From contig OX578136.1 in NCBI GenBank assembly GCA_951213105.1, forward strand, positions 151,300,678 through 151,364,677: a stretch of DNA of 64,000 nucleotides, given 5' to 3'. The position numbers were made by a program, and so were the translations under genes. Within the stretch, counting starts at the first letter, position 1; every line of letters begins with the position of its first letter. Below the pieces are notes generated by a model, which was not told the origin of the DNA, did no database searches, and saw nothing but the letters and a program-made list of their open reading frames with translations. Source of the DNA: Amaurobius ferox. Its lineage: Eukaryota > Arthropoda > Arachnida > Araneae > Amaurobiidae. Of the stretch, positions 23,575-35,502 are shown one piece after another.

Positions 23575-24620
23575 GCTGCTAGCATCCCACCCCATCCCAT
23601 CCCGAGGATCCAGGTTTTTCCCTCCGCCAGTCGTGCACTTCAGGTGACACGTCAGAGTGGGAGCTGAAGATAAGGATCATTCCGGGACACCCCCTTCCTC
23701 CCTACCCTCCTTGCAAAATCAAATCCAGGCGTGCATCGTTCAAAATCGAATAGGAGGTACCCACAAGGCGGTTAATGGAGGTGGCGGTACCCGAACTCTG
23801 ACCACACATTTCCCAAGCTTCTCGATCAATAATAATCAGGCAAAGTAATAATAATAAAAGGGGGGATAGACCTATGGACACAATGCTCATTGGTGAGATG
23901 CTATCTGTGGATCTTCTGCTAGGGACCAGCAGATGGCGGTTGGAGATTTATCTGGAGGAGGGATCGCAAGAGCTACAATGGGGGCCACGAGTCCAACAGG
24001 TCCTCACTTCCTGCAAGAGTCTATTTTTTTGGCTGGCCCTTGGATGGGAACATTTGGGATCCCCCCTTTTAGTGAACAAATTGATGATTTTGGCATTATG
24101 TGAAAAAGCTTATGCCTCTTCGCAGCGTATTGAATGTCGAGTTCTTGGTCTGGGAGGGCTTTGTTGTTTTTATCCGGGTCCGTTGCTTTCCGGTAGTGAT
24201 TTTTTGGGTGTCATCTGAGGACCATTTTACTGGCGACGTTGAGCTGACGGAGATAGTCTGGAAGTCTAGCACACTGGTTGACTGGCCGAATAGCTTTCGT
24301 TTTTCGTCTGAAAATTTCGCCAGTAGAGCCAGCCTTGGAAGTCGATGGATGGATGCTTCGAATGTCTGCTTTTAACAGTCAGAACGAAGTCTGGCCAAAT
24401 TTTAACGTATAGTTTGGATGTGAAACTTCTTTCGCCCTACCTACTAAACATTTTCCCCAGAGACGAAAATTCGAATTTTTGACCCCTTCACAATAATTGT
24501 CCTTTACCCGAACTAGCATCGAAGATCGAGCTTTAACCCCGAACGGTATAAGACTGAAGGATCAGGTTTATGACCCCAAAAGATTCTGTAAGGAAGACAA
24601 CGAAGTTGTCCGAAAATTTA
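23575..24620. other. GC-richer block of unknown origin
   Basis: Starts with CCACCCCATCCCATCCC and continues to about 24400 with overlapping open frames on both strands, up to 114 codons at 23874-24218. None shows a domain I recognise. An AATAATAATAAAAG-type run at about 23846-23860 could be the A-rich tail of a retroelement on the plus strand, or unrelated. I could not assign it. Confidence 0.35.
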
Positions 24621-25065
24621 ACAAATTACCGAAGGGCCCTTAACGTGTTCAAAATGGGTCTAGGAGGTTTTTAAACGGTTTTATTGGTCTAAATATCGAA
24701 TCCGAAAATTCTCCGGTATACACAAAACATTTTTCGTTCCAATAGTACAAGAAGTAAAGATACTTTAAATTTTCACCTATATTATGAAGTGCATCAAGAG
24801 TACAAAACTAAGTTATTTTTAAAACGCAATGTATCGCTGAAATCTACTTCGAAATGCAGCCAGACCTTGCTCTGAATCGTTTGTAATTTGCATAGAATGC
24901 GCGGGGCGGTTCGTGCGCAACGACCGTAACTGTGACCTCAACAACCAATCAACTGCGCCTTTATAGAAAATCTAAAAGGATAAGCAGATAGGGTGAGTTT
25001 TGAATTTGATTCTGAATATTCGCGCTTTAAACCTTCCCAGTTTTATTTTTAAATTTATGAAGTAC
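24621..25065. other. Non-coding stretch, no gene seen
   Basis: No repeat or domain recognised. Confidence 0.5.
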
Positions 25066-26336
25066 TTTTTAACACTTTACAACATAGTTGAAAAGTGTTT
25101 TTGACTTTGTTCATTCTGTCTGTCTGTCTGTCCGTTAGCACGATAACTGCCGTAAAAATGACTTTATCAAAATGAAATTTTAGTATGTTGTTCAGACGGT
25201 CTGGGGGACCTATGGAAATATAAATGAATAATATCACCCAATTAGTTTTGGATTGAATCCGGGTTGAGAAAATGAAATACATTGAACCCTATGGGACCTA
25301 ATTTTTCAAACATTTTTTAAGCGAATTTAAAATTCACAAATTGCTTCGAAAGTTTTAGGAAATATTCAAATTGTCCCATAAAATATATAAAAAAAATTTC
25401 AGAAAAATTTTTAATTTCACCCTTTATATGAAGAGATCACGTGACTATTGTATGAAGAGATCACGTGATCCACTCCAAAATAACATATGGCATCCATGTT
25501 GTGTCAAAATCGTGATTTTTAAAGTTCTTTTTAATTCATATTTAGTGTTGCATCTGCCCTAAAACCGCTTTATTTTTGCTTAAATTCTGTGCATCTACAT
25601 ACTGAAACAACGCAATTACGATATATTTGAGTTTAAAAATGATCATCCAACTTTGATTATTTCTACAACGAAGCCTAATTTTCACTTATGGAGAATGTAA
25701 ACACCAAAATATGTAGAATGAGTTGTATAAGAATTGCTGCATTTCTTTAACGCAAAATTATTTAGCTTATGGAGTCTGCAATATAGTTGATATGAATAAA
25801 ACATTCATTGATTTTACACAGAGAATCAGACGATGTTTTCGATGAAGTTTTAAGCATAAAGTTAAATTACTTGTACCTCCATGGTTTTAAGTTTTTAAAT
25901 AAAATAAATTATTATAGTATTGTGATGAATGAAAGTATTGGGAAAATGTTTATGAATAAAATGCTGTTTTTATATAGAGGCGATTTATATTTCGATGACG
26001 TTATTTGAATAAAGTTCATTTGCTTTCGATGAAGTTTTCAAATATAATAAATTATTGTAGTATTATGATAATTTTAAAAATATTACCGAGGAGTGTATCG
26101 CATTTTAGATATGTTTAAACCAAGCAATTTATATTTCAATGCCGTCATTTGAATGAAGTTCAGTTTTTTCGATGAAGTTTTAAGTTTTCAAATATAATAA
26201 AATAATGTAGTATTGTGATAATTTTAAAAATATTACCGAGGAATATATCGCATTTTAGAGATGTTTATATAAAATGGCATTAAAGTTGGTAAGTGCTTCA
26301 CAATCAATGCTTTATGCATGATTGATCTTTCTTGTT
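25066..26336 (+). mobile_element. Family H2 Helentron-like (HINE-like) element
   Basis: Starts TTTTTAACACTTTACAACAT and folds into a hairpin (AACACTTT, CAAC, short loop, GTTG, AAAGTGTT). A CTGT microsatellite follows within 60 bp. The 3' end repeats the hairpin's right arm, then has an inverted repeat (ATCAATGC, TTTAT, GCATGATTGAT) and ends CTTTCTTGTT. Internal units of about 146 bp (around 25980 and 26126) are duplicated. There is no reading frame of note. These features match the plan of non-autonomous Helentrons such as DINE-1, which also carry a GTCT-type microsatellite. Confidence 0.62.
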
Positions 26337-26837
26337 TATTATCCGAAGATGTAAAACTGTTATGAGTTATTAAGGCACAGTTTCACGGAGCTTCTATTCG
26401 TCAACGTCTGTGAACAAATAATTATTATACACTTGACTTGATGCATATGTATTAATGGCAAAGATAATGGAAGATATGAATTAATGGCAGACAAATAATT
26501 CGTTGCAACAACATAATCTATATAAACAAAATTGAAAATCTGTCTGTCTGTGTGTGTGTGTTTGTCTCATCATCAGGAAAGAACGGCTGTATCGGATATC
26601 ATGAAATTTTGTGGGTTTGCTGTGAAATAGTCCCACTTAGAATTTAGTTCATGTTTAGAGTTTCTAGGACCAAAGACTGTCGAGATATTAATAAAAACGA
26701 GCAATTAACTTTCCATAGAGATAGCATTATGCAGACGATATTATTTTCTGCCAATTTATTTGAAGAAATTATATCATGAAGAAATACCATGTCGCTTAGC
26801 AACGGATTTAAATACAATATGTTTATGCCGCAGGCGA
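26337..26837. other. Spacer between two H2 copies
   Basis: AT-rich, with a CTGT/GT microsatellite at about 26539-26565 that is not part of an H2 copy. No gene seen. Confidence 0.5.
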
Positions 26838-28152
26838 TTTTTAACACTTCACAACAAAGTTGAAAAGTGTTTATGACTTTGTTCATTCTGTCTGTCTGTC
26901 TGTCTGTCTGTCCGTTAGCACGATAACTGCCGTAAAAATGACTTAATCGAAATGAAATTTTAGTATGTTGTTCAGACGGTCTGTAGGACCTATGGGAATA
27001 TAAATGAATAATATCACCCAATTAGTTTTGGATTGAACCCGGGTTGAAAAAATTAAATACATTGAGCCCTATGGGACCTAATTTTTCAAACATTTTTTAA
27101 GCAAATTTAAAATTCACAAATTGTTTCGAAAATTTTAGGTAATATTCAAATTGTTCCATAAAATATATAAAAAAAAAATTCAGCGAAATATATTCTGTAG
27201 TTCTTTAAATAAAAATTAAAATAATAATTACACCTCTTATATGAAACGATCACGTGACCATAATATGAAATGATCACATGACCCACTTCAAAATGATATA
27301 TGGCATCCATCTTGTTTCAAAATCGCGATTTTTTAAATTTCTTTTTAATTCATATTGAGTGTTGTATCCGTCCTAAAACTACTTTATTTTTGCTTAAATT
27401 CTGTGCATCTACATACTTAAACAACGCAAATACAATATATTTGAGTTTAAATGATTATCCAAATTTGATTATTTCTACTATTAAGCCTATTTTTCACCTA
27501 TGTAAAATGTAAACAGCAAAATATGTAGAATGAGTTGTATTAGAATTGCTCTATTTCTTTAAAACAAAATAATTTAGTCCATGGAGTCTGCATGGCTGAT
27601 ATGAATGAAATATTAATTGATTTCATAAAGATAAGGACGATTTTTTTCGATGAAGTTTTAAGCATAGAGTTTAATTGCTTGTAGCTCCATGGTCTTAATT
27701 TTTAAATAAAATAAATTATTATATAGTATTGTGATGAATGAAATGAATGGGAGAAAGTTATGAATGAAATCCTGTTTTTATAGAGAGATCCAGGCGTGTT
27801 ATTTTTTCTATGACGTCATTTGAATTAATTTCAGTTGTTTTCGATGAAGTTTTCAAATATAATAAATTATCGTAGTATTATGATAGTTTTAAAAATATTA
27901 CCGTGGAATGTATCGCATTTTAAAGATATTTAAACCAGGCAATTTATATTTCAATGCCGTCATTTGAATGAAGTTCATTTTTTTCAATGAAGGTTTAAGT
28001 TTTCAAATATAATAAATTAATGTAGTATTGTGATAAGTTTTAAAATATTACCGAGGAATGTATTGCATTTTCGACTTTTTTTAAATAAAATTGCATTGAA
28101 GTTGGAAAGTGTTTCATAGTCAATGCTTTAAGCATGATTGATCTTTCTTGTT
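26838..28152 (+). mobile_element. Family H2 Helentron-like element, direct repeat of 25066
   Basis: Same ends and order as 25066-26336, in the same orientation about 500 bp downstream. The CTGT tract is slightly longer (about 26889-26912). The duplicated TCACGTGA and TCACATGA boxes recur at about 27247-27282. It ends GATTGATCTTTCTTGTT at 28152. Confidence 0.65.
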
Positions 28153-28216
28153 ATTAAATCTTTTCTGATTTAATTAATAAAGAAATATATATAAAATAAA
28201 TTTTATCGAAATTGAA

Positions 28217-28640
28217 ATTTTGGCTGGATTATATCAATTATGGCCTTTAGGTTTAAAGCTTATTGATATTTTTAGTTTATACGTCATCTGTTTTATTTTA
28301 GCAAATATTTTTGAAACTCATATATTGCAGTACGGGTAATCATCTACTAAATACACTGACATATCTTTTAATCTACGAGAGTATAAGTTGTACTGGTATT
28401 CCCATTCAATTTTAGAGTTTTCATTTTGGCATATATAGGGATCAATTGCGGCATTTAGGTTTAAAGATTATGAGGATTATTGATATTTTCAATTTATTAC
28501 GCCATCTGTTTCATTTTGGCAAAGATTTTTGAAACTTATATATTGTAGTACGGGTAATCTTCTACTAATACAGGGTATATCTTCTAGTCTACGAGAATAA
28601 AAGTAGTACTTTCCATACAATTTTAACTCTATCATTTTGA
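28217..28640. repeat. Tandem duplication, 2 x about 208 bp
   Basis: ATCAATTATGGCCTTTAGGT at 28233 is matched by ATCAATTGCGGCATTTAGGT at 28441, and the similarity continues through GAAACTCATATATTGCAGTA and AATCTACGAGAGTATAAG or variants. Diverged, so old. A partial third unit may start at 28633. Confidence 0.8.
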
Positions 28641-29849
28641 CATTTATTGATTTAATTTAATATTTTTTGTGAATTTGTTTACAAACGGGACCAGAATGTT
28701 TTATTCTTCAGATCTGCCTAGGAAGATAAATTTGTGTAGCGAGAATAGAGATTCTTAAACTATTTTTTAAGAACATTTATTTAAATATTTTAATGGAATG
28801 TTTTGAATAACAATGTTATTTAGAATACTATACAAGAATTTGCATATGATTGTTAATTTTAAATTTTTTTATAATGTCTATTTCTTACGAAGAACGAGTA
28901 TACTGCTAGTATATTGCTATAATTTTGAGAGATTTTCACACAAATCGGTTCCTTATAGCGACCGAAAATATTATCACAGGGTTTCCATCTTTGCGCCATC
29001 TGAAACACTGAAGACGAACGGTTTCTTCAACGACTTTTTAAATCGTAGAGCATTTCCTTTCTATTTATTTATTTATTTATTTATTTTGAAAATTTATTGA
29101 ACTTTTAGTAATTTATGCAATTTTACTTTTATTTTTCTGTATCGGCTAATTGAAGATTCACGCTGTTCAAATTTTTAGCACGAATATGAAGGGATGTTTT
29201 CGCATTCTAATAACAACTTTTTTCAATGACTCCACTCCTGAATTTTCGATGAATATTTAAAGTGCGTCCATAAGCGTGATGATTTTCATTTTCAACGTTA
29301 TCGGGGAATCTATGCGTCTATTGGTTTCATGAAGAAAGAGGAATATGTTCTTTGAAGCCATGACGTCACAACATTTTTGTTTTTGTTCTAAACTGGCGTA
29401 TTTTTAAAGTGTTCGTTGGTTTCGAAAATTCGCCGCGGCTTCTGATGACATTTTAATCAGAGGTTTGCATCCGAAATCCCGGGCAATGTCGGGCATTCGT
29501 TCTTATTTCGAATCGAATAATTTGAATTCTCATCATGTGAATTACTAAACATTTTATTTACATAGTTTCAGATTTTTAAGCAATATACCTTCATATAAAA
29601 TGTCACAGCGCTATATACATTTCTTATACATACGCATACACACATACAGACATCTTTTGATGACGTCACAACATTCCACAAGCGCTAGAAATGGATTTAG
29701 GCCAAACGTTTTTGTTTGGCAATATGTCGAAATTGAAAATTTTTCTGAAAGCAATACTTTCTATGTTAGTATGAGAAAAAAACTGCTGTATCCAATTTCA
29801 TGACTGTCTCTGCAGATTAATAAATTGGATATTAAACAAAAACAATTAC
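28641..29849. other. Non-coding stretch with a degenerate repeat
   Basis: About 29690-29780 resembles 58700-58810 (GTCGAAATTGAAAATTTTTC, GCAATACTTTCTATGTTAGT versus similar phrases), suggesting another dispersed hairpin-ended family. No gene recognised. Confidence 0.45.
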
Positions 29850-29936
29850 ACACATTATCGTTGGCCGGCCACACAAACAGCCACCATAAGCCTTAGGGTT
29901 GGTCGTGTGGTCAGGGTTTTCGACACATTATCGTTG
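29850..29936. repeat. Two direct repeats around a 59-bp insert, next to a SINE
   Basis: ACACATTATCGTTG occurs at 29850-29863 and 29923-29936, enclosing 59 bp that begins GCCGGCCACACAAACAGCC. The second copy also serves as the 5' target duplication of the SINE at 29937. Confidence 0.85.
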
Positions 29937-30236
29937 GGGGCGCGGTAGCCCAGTGGTTAGCTCGTGGGAATTGCACTCGGTAGGCCCTGGTTCGATTCTC
30001 TCCTCTGCCAAAACTGTTCGATTCTCTCCTCTGCCAAACTGTGTTCACGCGGAGTACGATCACAACATGCGGGTCCGTAAGTCCTTCCGAGAGGTTGGTG
30101 GTAGGGGAAGGAGGGTACGGTCCCTGTGGATGCCTACCCCACTGGGGTCCGGTCTAAATTGGGTGGCTCTTCCCGGCCGTCCAAACAGATATCTTACACC
30201 TTCCTGGTAGGTCGGACGATCTGGGTCTCAACAACA
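29937..30236 (+). mobile_element. tRNA-derived SINE with 14-bp target duplication
   Basis: Begins GGGGCGCGGTAGCCCAGTGG, has TTCGATTCTC as B box, a 25-26 bp internal tandem duplication around that box (TTCGATTCTCTCCTCTGCC twice), the usual body and a CAA tail. ACACATTATCGTTG flanks it at 29923-29936 and 30237-30250 without mismatch, indicating recent insertion. Confidence 0.92.
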
Positions 30237-30465
30237 ACACATTATCGTTGAAAAGCAATAAACACTGTGATGTTACCGATTTAAATGACCTTACCCAATT
30301 TCATAGGAGAAAGATATATCTCATTTTCTCTACAAAAGCATAAGTTGTAATATCTGAAGATCACTCCTATGAGATGCCGTATTTATTTATTTTTGGTTAG
30401 CACTTAAAATAAAATCATTTATTTGATAATACTGAGTATATTTCATTTATGAATTTTTCCCAATT

Positions 30466-30900
30466 AAAAAAAAAAACGCGCAATGTTACGAGAATGGCAC
30501 ATATTAGCATCCTATAAATGTATTTTATCCTATAAATGCTATAAATAAAAATTCCTATATAAAATAGCTGTTTCCGTAGTATTTCGAATAATTAATTTTT
30601 CTGGAATTTATTCGATTGTCGAAAGCAAATGTTTGAAAAATTGAAGACCTTCCTTTGCTCATACTGCTGAATTAACAGGTCTTTGATGTTCATACATAGA
30701 AATAACAATTCAAATTTATCTTAATTTTCCTTTTATGCTCAAGAGATATCGTGCCCTCGGACTTCACTGAAAAGCAATAAACACCTCCGATGTTCAAAGA
30801 TGATCAGAACGTTTAAATCCACGCAAATCTGATAGTCTAATTTTTGACTCTATCGCATTATTTTCCTTTACATTGACTACTATGTACTGTAGGGAAAGTA
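30466..30900 (+). mobile_element. Family A/B element, truncated
   Basis: Body phrases (GCGCAATGTTACGAGAATGG) and the hairpin end (TTTTCCTTTACATTGACTAC with GTACTGTAGGGAAAGT) are present. The 5' end is missing. Confidence 0.5.
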
Positions 30901-31365
30901 ACAATTGTGACTGTATCTGGGAACTTTACAGATTCCGTCATTTTAACGGGCATAAACTACAGTAGTTACAGCAAACGTGTGAGGAGTAAATGACTGCTGC
31001 CGATGTAGGAAATAATGCAGTGGTATATTTTGCATTTTGAGGTATTGAGCTTATATAAGTTTTTAAAATATTATGACTTGGGTAGTGTTAGTGCCCTCCA
31101 TGGGAGTTCCTGTTTTGAACAATGAAATGGCAAATGTTTTAGGGTCATCCCTGAACGTTACATAAAATTTGACTCCCCATTGGCTAAGTTCCCCATTTGA
31201 GTATTGGTATTAGAATTTAAGTAATGTAAAAATTTACCTTACCTAGCTGATTAAACAAATAATCTTACGCACCCAATCAATTTCATTTATACATTTTCGA
31301 AACATTCAATACTTTCGGTTGGGCCCGATTTTAAAAACTAATCCCTAGCCCTACAGGCCTAGTGT
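30901..31365. other. Non-coding stretch, no gene seen
   Basis: No domain or repeat recognised. Confidence 0.5.
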
Positions 31366-31650
31366 TTCTTTCTACCCCGACTGTCCGACTTACCCGAAAG
31401 TGTAAGGTATCTGTTTGGACGGCCAAAAAATGACACCTAATTTAGACTGAAATCCAATGGGATGTGGCAACCACAGGGACCTTATCATCCTTCGCCTAAC
31501 GTATTGCCTCTCGAATGGACTTTCAAACCTACAAATTTATCATGTCCATACTCCGTGTAGACACGGGCATGGTTTTGGGCGAAGTCGAGAATCGAAGGCG
31601 AAACTACCGTGTGCGATTCTTACTAACCATTGGGTTATCCCGGGCCCTTG
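31366..31650 (-). mobile_element. tRNA-type SINE, degenerate
   Basis: Minus strand: an A-box-like CGGGATAACCCAATGGTTAG, a damaged B box (TCGATTCTCGACTTCG region), body motifs matching the 9691 SINE, and a tail at about 31370-31420. Strongly diverged and therefore old. The three open frames overlying it are not genes. Confidence 0.75.
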
Positions 31651-31769
31651 CCCACTCAGCTTGTCCCGAAACAAAATCCAGCCCAACCGACTGCAGTATT
31701 CAGTTAAATTAATTAACTTGATCCATTCCCGCAACTTGAGGCTTGTACGGATTGGATCTAAGTACGAGT

Positions 31770-31832
31770 TTGTTGAAGACCCAGACTGTCCGACTCGTCC
31801 GCGGACATGAGCAGCAGTTTGGACGGCCGGGA
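31770..31832 (-). mobile_element. SINE tail fragment
   Basis: TTGAAGACCCAGACTGTCCG and TTTGGACGGCCGG match the extra tail fragment inside the SINE at 3985-4038. Head and body are absent. Confidence 0.65.
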
Positions 31833-32019
31833 GAGAATTCCGAACTTGTGTAAATCTTCATTCAACATTGTTCTTTCTGAGATCCTGGCTATGTCTACGA
31901 TCCCGGCTACGTCTATGTTCCTGGCTATACGTCTACGATCCCTAAATATGCATGGATGTTCATATCGAGATCTTTTAACTGTATAGATCCCGATCAAAAC
32001 GCCTTCGTATATAAATATA

Positions 32020-32932
32020 CAGCGTGTGCCAAAAACATTGAGCTCGGGTATTATTCCTTAAATATTGATCTTAGACATATATAATTAATTACAAAGTCGC
32101 GTAAAAAAAAGGTACAGAATTTTATGAAATCGATTAAAATTTTCAAAGAAATTAAATTTTAAGAAATACAAAATTTTAATTTTTATACGGCCCCCGTGCA
32201 AAAACATTTTCAATGAGTAAAATGTGCCCCATCCACTAATAAAGTACTGTACAGAATTACAGCATTTTATCATAAAAGTCCCAGAGATATGCAAAAACAA
32301 AAAATGCTGACTTAAACCACTTTTCGATGCATCGACATGGGTTCTCAGAGGGGGAAAAATCATGCTGACAGATCGCGTTTCAGGGGTCATACACAAATTA
32401 CGAAAGAAAACAATGATTACACAAATAAATAATAATTTTGCTATGTATTGGTACAAAAGTATCTACACTGTGTAGAAATGATAACTTTACACAAAGATTA
32501 CAAAGCTTGTTCAAAATGTTTTCCATCCATCCCAAAGATCCATTAAAGATAAGAGGCAAATATTATTTGCCTATGATGCATTTATGCGTTGCGTCGTTTG
32601 CACTCTTGCTGCAAATATTTACCTTTCAATGTGTGATTAATCCCTCACCGACTTTGTTTAAACATATCTCGGGACTTTTTATGATGAAATGCTGAAATTT
32701 TGTACATCACCTTATTAGTGTATGGGGCACATTTTACTCATTGGAAATGTTTCTGTACGGGCGCCGTATAAAAATTTAAATTTCGTATTTCTTCAAATTT
32801 AATCCCCTGAAAATTGTTATCGATTTCATGAAATTCTGTACCTTTTTTTACGCACCTTTATAATTTATTATATATGTCTAAGATTAATATTTAAGGAAGA
32901 AAAGTCGATGTCAGTGTTATTGGGACACCCTG
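32020..32932. mobile_element. Foldback element 1, long inverted arms, TA target
   Basis: The ends CAGCGTGTGCC and GGGACACCCTG are inverted relative to each other, and TA flanks both. The inverted similarity continues for roughly 270 bp: left AAAATGTGCCCCATCCACTA pairs with right TAGTGTATGGGGCACATTTT. A CAGGGTGTCCC-type end plus TA target suggests a mariner-superfamily origin. No transposase frame survives. The centre (about 32300-32680) is not clearly inverted. Confidence 0.8.
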
Positions 32933-32944
32933 TATACATATATA

Positions 32945-33714
32945 CAGGGAGAATCAGAACGCTTGGACCAAACTTTAAGGGGTGATAAATCACATCTAAA
33001 CAAGCAATTTTTGTCATGCAAAGCAGGGTCGCAACGCAAGAGGTGAACCGCTAGACGTCGCTGACATTGAACGCAGTGACGACTGAGTCAGAACTAGCCA
33101 GGATTTAAGCTGATCGCTTGATCTCTCCTGTCTCGACTTTTTTTTTATGGAACCATGTGAAAAGTCTCATCTACGATAGCCCCATCGATTCCGACGAGGA
33201 CCTTATTGCTAGGATTGCTGTTGCTGCCGGCGTTGTCCAAGATATGTCGGGTGTTTTTGCTAACGTGTGCAGCTCTCTATTTTTTGTCATACAAAGCAGA
33301 GTCGTAATGCAAGAGGTAAACCGCTAGGTGGTAGCTCATGAAATGAGGAAATGATGACTTTCTCGTAAAAAGAGTAAATACAAAAATGGCAGAGTGACAG
33401 GAAGTACGTTTAACTGACAGAAATTGCAGAATACATGGATAAAGTTACAGAAACTGCCCAAAAGTGCGACCACCAGCAGTAATGCAGGCTTCACACCTGC
33501 GACGTAGCGAGAGGAGCACGTTAGCAAAAACACCCAGCATATCTTGGACAACGGCGGTAGCAAGAGCTGACTCAGTCGTCACAGCGTTCAATGTCAGCGA
33601 CCTCTAGCGGTTCACCTCTTACGTTACGACCCTGCTTTGTATGACAAAAATTGCTTGTTTAGAAGTGATTTATCACCCCCTTAAAATTTGGCCCAAGAGT
33701 TCTGACTCACCCTG
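32945..33714. mobile_element. Foldback element 2, two inverted transposase 3' ends
   Basis: Arms begin CAGGGAGAATCAGAACGC on the left and, read inversely, CAGGGTGAGTCAGAACTC on the right. TA lies on both sides. The arms match for about 150 bp, then the left arm has about 130 bp extra, then similarity resumes (GTTGTCCAAGATATG on both). Both arms carry the 3' end of the same transposase gene, so the element is two end fragments of one transposon joined head to head. Confidence 0.82.
33160..33290 (+). pseudogene. Transposase C-terminal fragment (IS630/Tc1-mariner type)
   Basis: The plus-strand frame reads HVKSLIYDSPIDSDEDLIAR then IAVAAGVVQDMSGVFANV. This resembles the end of arthropod mariner-superfamily transposases in which a conserved (W)GHLKSLVY-type motif precedes a helical tail. 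Everything upstream, including the catalytic acids, is missing. The same tail, with RRRCEACITAGG, is encoded inversely at about 33460-33565. Confidence 0.65.
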
Positions 33715-34519
33715 TATAAAGCGGATATCGAGCAGCGAAATAATTAAATCAATTATAGTGAAAACGTTACTTAGCACCCTTCTGTTATGGCAAGAACGAC
33801 TTTAAATATATTATTAGCCATTTATTTATCGGATAAATTGTGTATATGAAGTATTGGATCTACTAATCAGACCTACAAAAGCTTTACACGCAATCTTGGC
33901 ATGAAATGAAGTGTACTAATTCCAACGTGTGCGTCAGTCTGTCGCTTCATATAAGGCACTTTCCAAAGATTTGAAATTTGATACAGGTGTCAATCGTCTG
34001 TCTGCCCGTCACGCCTTTTTCGGCACTTTTCGATTATATATATAGACTTAGAATTTGGTGTAGGGGTCAATTGTTTGATAAAACCCATGAGATATAGAGT
34101 TTTTCCTATCAAGTTTATTTGAAGGAATGCTCCACACCAAAACGTTTGAAGTGTGAACTTATTGTAAAAACGTATTTCGCGTCTTGAACTTTGCTGCAAT
34201 GAAAGAACGCTCGATAAAATAAGAACGCAAAAAATAGTGTTCCAATTTTAGAAATGTTGTGCACCGAATGTTTCGCTTTGTCGAGTAAAACTCCTTTTTT
34301 ACGTAAGTTGTGTATTCAGATTTTAGAATGGTAGATCTTTCCATCAGAAAATGGTTTTGGAGAAAAAAACATAGCTGAAAAAGAAGGCATATCGCTGTGC
34401 AAAATGAGTGCCGTTTTTATAAAAGATAATTGTATGTAGAAACTTTTTTTTTTATTTTTACTGAAACTTAAAGTGTACGTTTTAGATATTTCAGTCATGG
34501 AGTTAGATAGAAGAAACTA
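33715..34519. other. Non-coding stretch, no gene seen
   Basis: No recognised element or gene. Confidence 0.5.
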
Positions 34520-34524
34520 AAAGT

Positions 34525-34870
34525 CGATGCACGAAAAGCTTAAGAATGCCAAAATTCACAAAAAGCTTAAAACTCTCGGAATACATTGCAAGATTTCGTG
34601 CACGAAATTGAGTGTGTACGAATTTTGTGTCATGGATTATGCGCAGAAAGCTTAAAAATGCCAGACTGCACGAAAAGCTTGAAAATGCCTGAATATATTG
34701 CAAGCTTTCATACGCGAAATTCGTTATGCACGAATTTCGTGGAATGGAACTTGTGTAAAAAGCTTGAAAATGCTGAATGCATGAAAGCTATCGTGCACGA
34801 AATTGATTATGCAAGAATTTCGTCCAATGGATTATGCGCGAAAAGCTTGAAAATGCCAGAATGCATTGAA
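34525..34870. repeat. Higher-order repeat with AAGCTT boxes
   Basis: The phrase AAAAGCTTGAAAATGCC recurs six or seven times between 34528 and 34860, alternating with CGTGCACGAAATT and ATGGATTATGCGCG phrases. The large unit is about 85-110 bp. One 96-codon frame stays open across it and gives a repetitive peptide (CAKSLKMPEC and similar). I treat this as satellite-like and not as a gene. Confidence 0.8.
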
Positions 34871-35375
34871 AATTGAGGTGTTGTTAGTGTTAATTCCTTG
34901 CATGTATTTTTGCTTATTTTCTAATTAAAGTTAGAAGTATTATGTTATTGTTTCTGATGGCAGAACAAGGCTTTAAATCGGAAAGAATAAAGAAGTGATA
35001 AGAAATTTCAGTACATAGAAACACACTTCTGTCAAAAATCATTTTTACATGCAAGAAACATACTTATTTCTCAACAACAGTTCAATACAATTGAATGAAT
35101 TTTTTGGGTGTGTTACATTACATAGCATCATAATACATAAATACAAACTGAAAAATTGAATATGACTGAGTACAATACAAAATAATTTATGAAACAATTT
35201 GCCACTTCGATCAATGTCTGCCCAACCTCTAAACAGCCAACAGTTCGCTACCTCAAATATCCTGTCTAAATGATATTGAACCATAAAAAACTGTTTTGAG
35301 TCGATAAACAAGGAAATCAAATTTTGAATTGTAGAAGATCGCAAGGAAGCATATTTCGTGCATAGCGCTTGCGCC

Positions 35376-35376
<1 letters not shown>
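34871..35376. other. AT-rich stretch, no gene seen
   Basis: No recognised element or gene. Confidence 0.5.

Positions 35377-35434
<58 letters not shown>
35377..35434. repeat. (TA)n microsatellite
   Basis: About 29 uninterrupted TA units, with a second shorter tract at about 35485-35502. Long I/Y-rich minus-strand frames here are artefacts. Confidence 0.97.
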
Positions 35435-35437
<3 letters not shown>

Positions 35438-35502
35438 TCCCAAAAAGGACAAGTAACAATGTACTCGTAAATTTCCAGAATTTTTATATATATATATATA
35501 TA

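Noticed and set aside
23874..24375. Host gene or LINE frame
   Set aside because: Overlapping frames of 91-114 codons lack any recognised motif, splice context or RT/endonuclease signature.
34586..34876. Repetitive 96-residue protein
   Set aside because: The frame follows the satellite unit and has no start context, domain or neighbouring gene signals.
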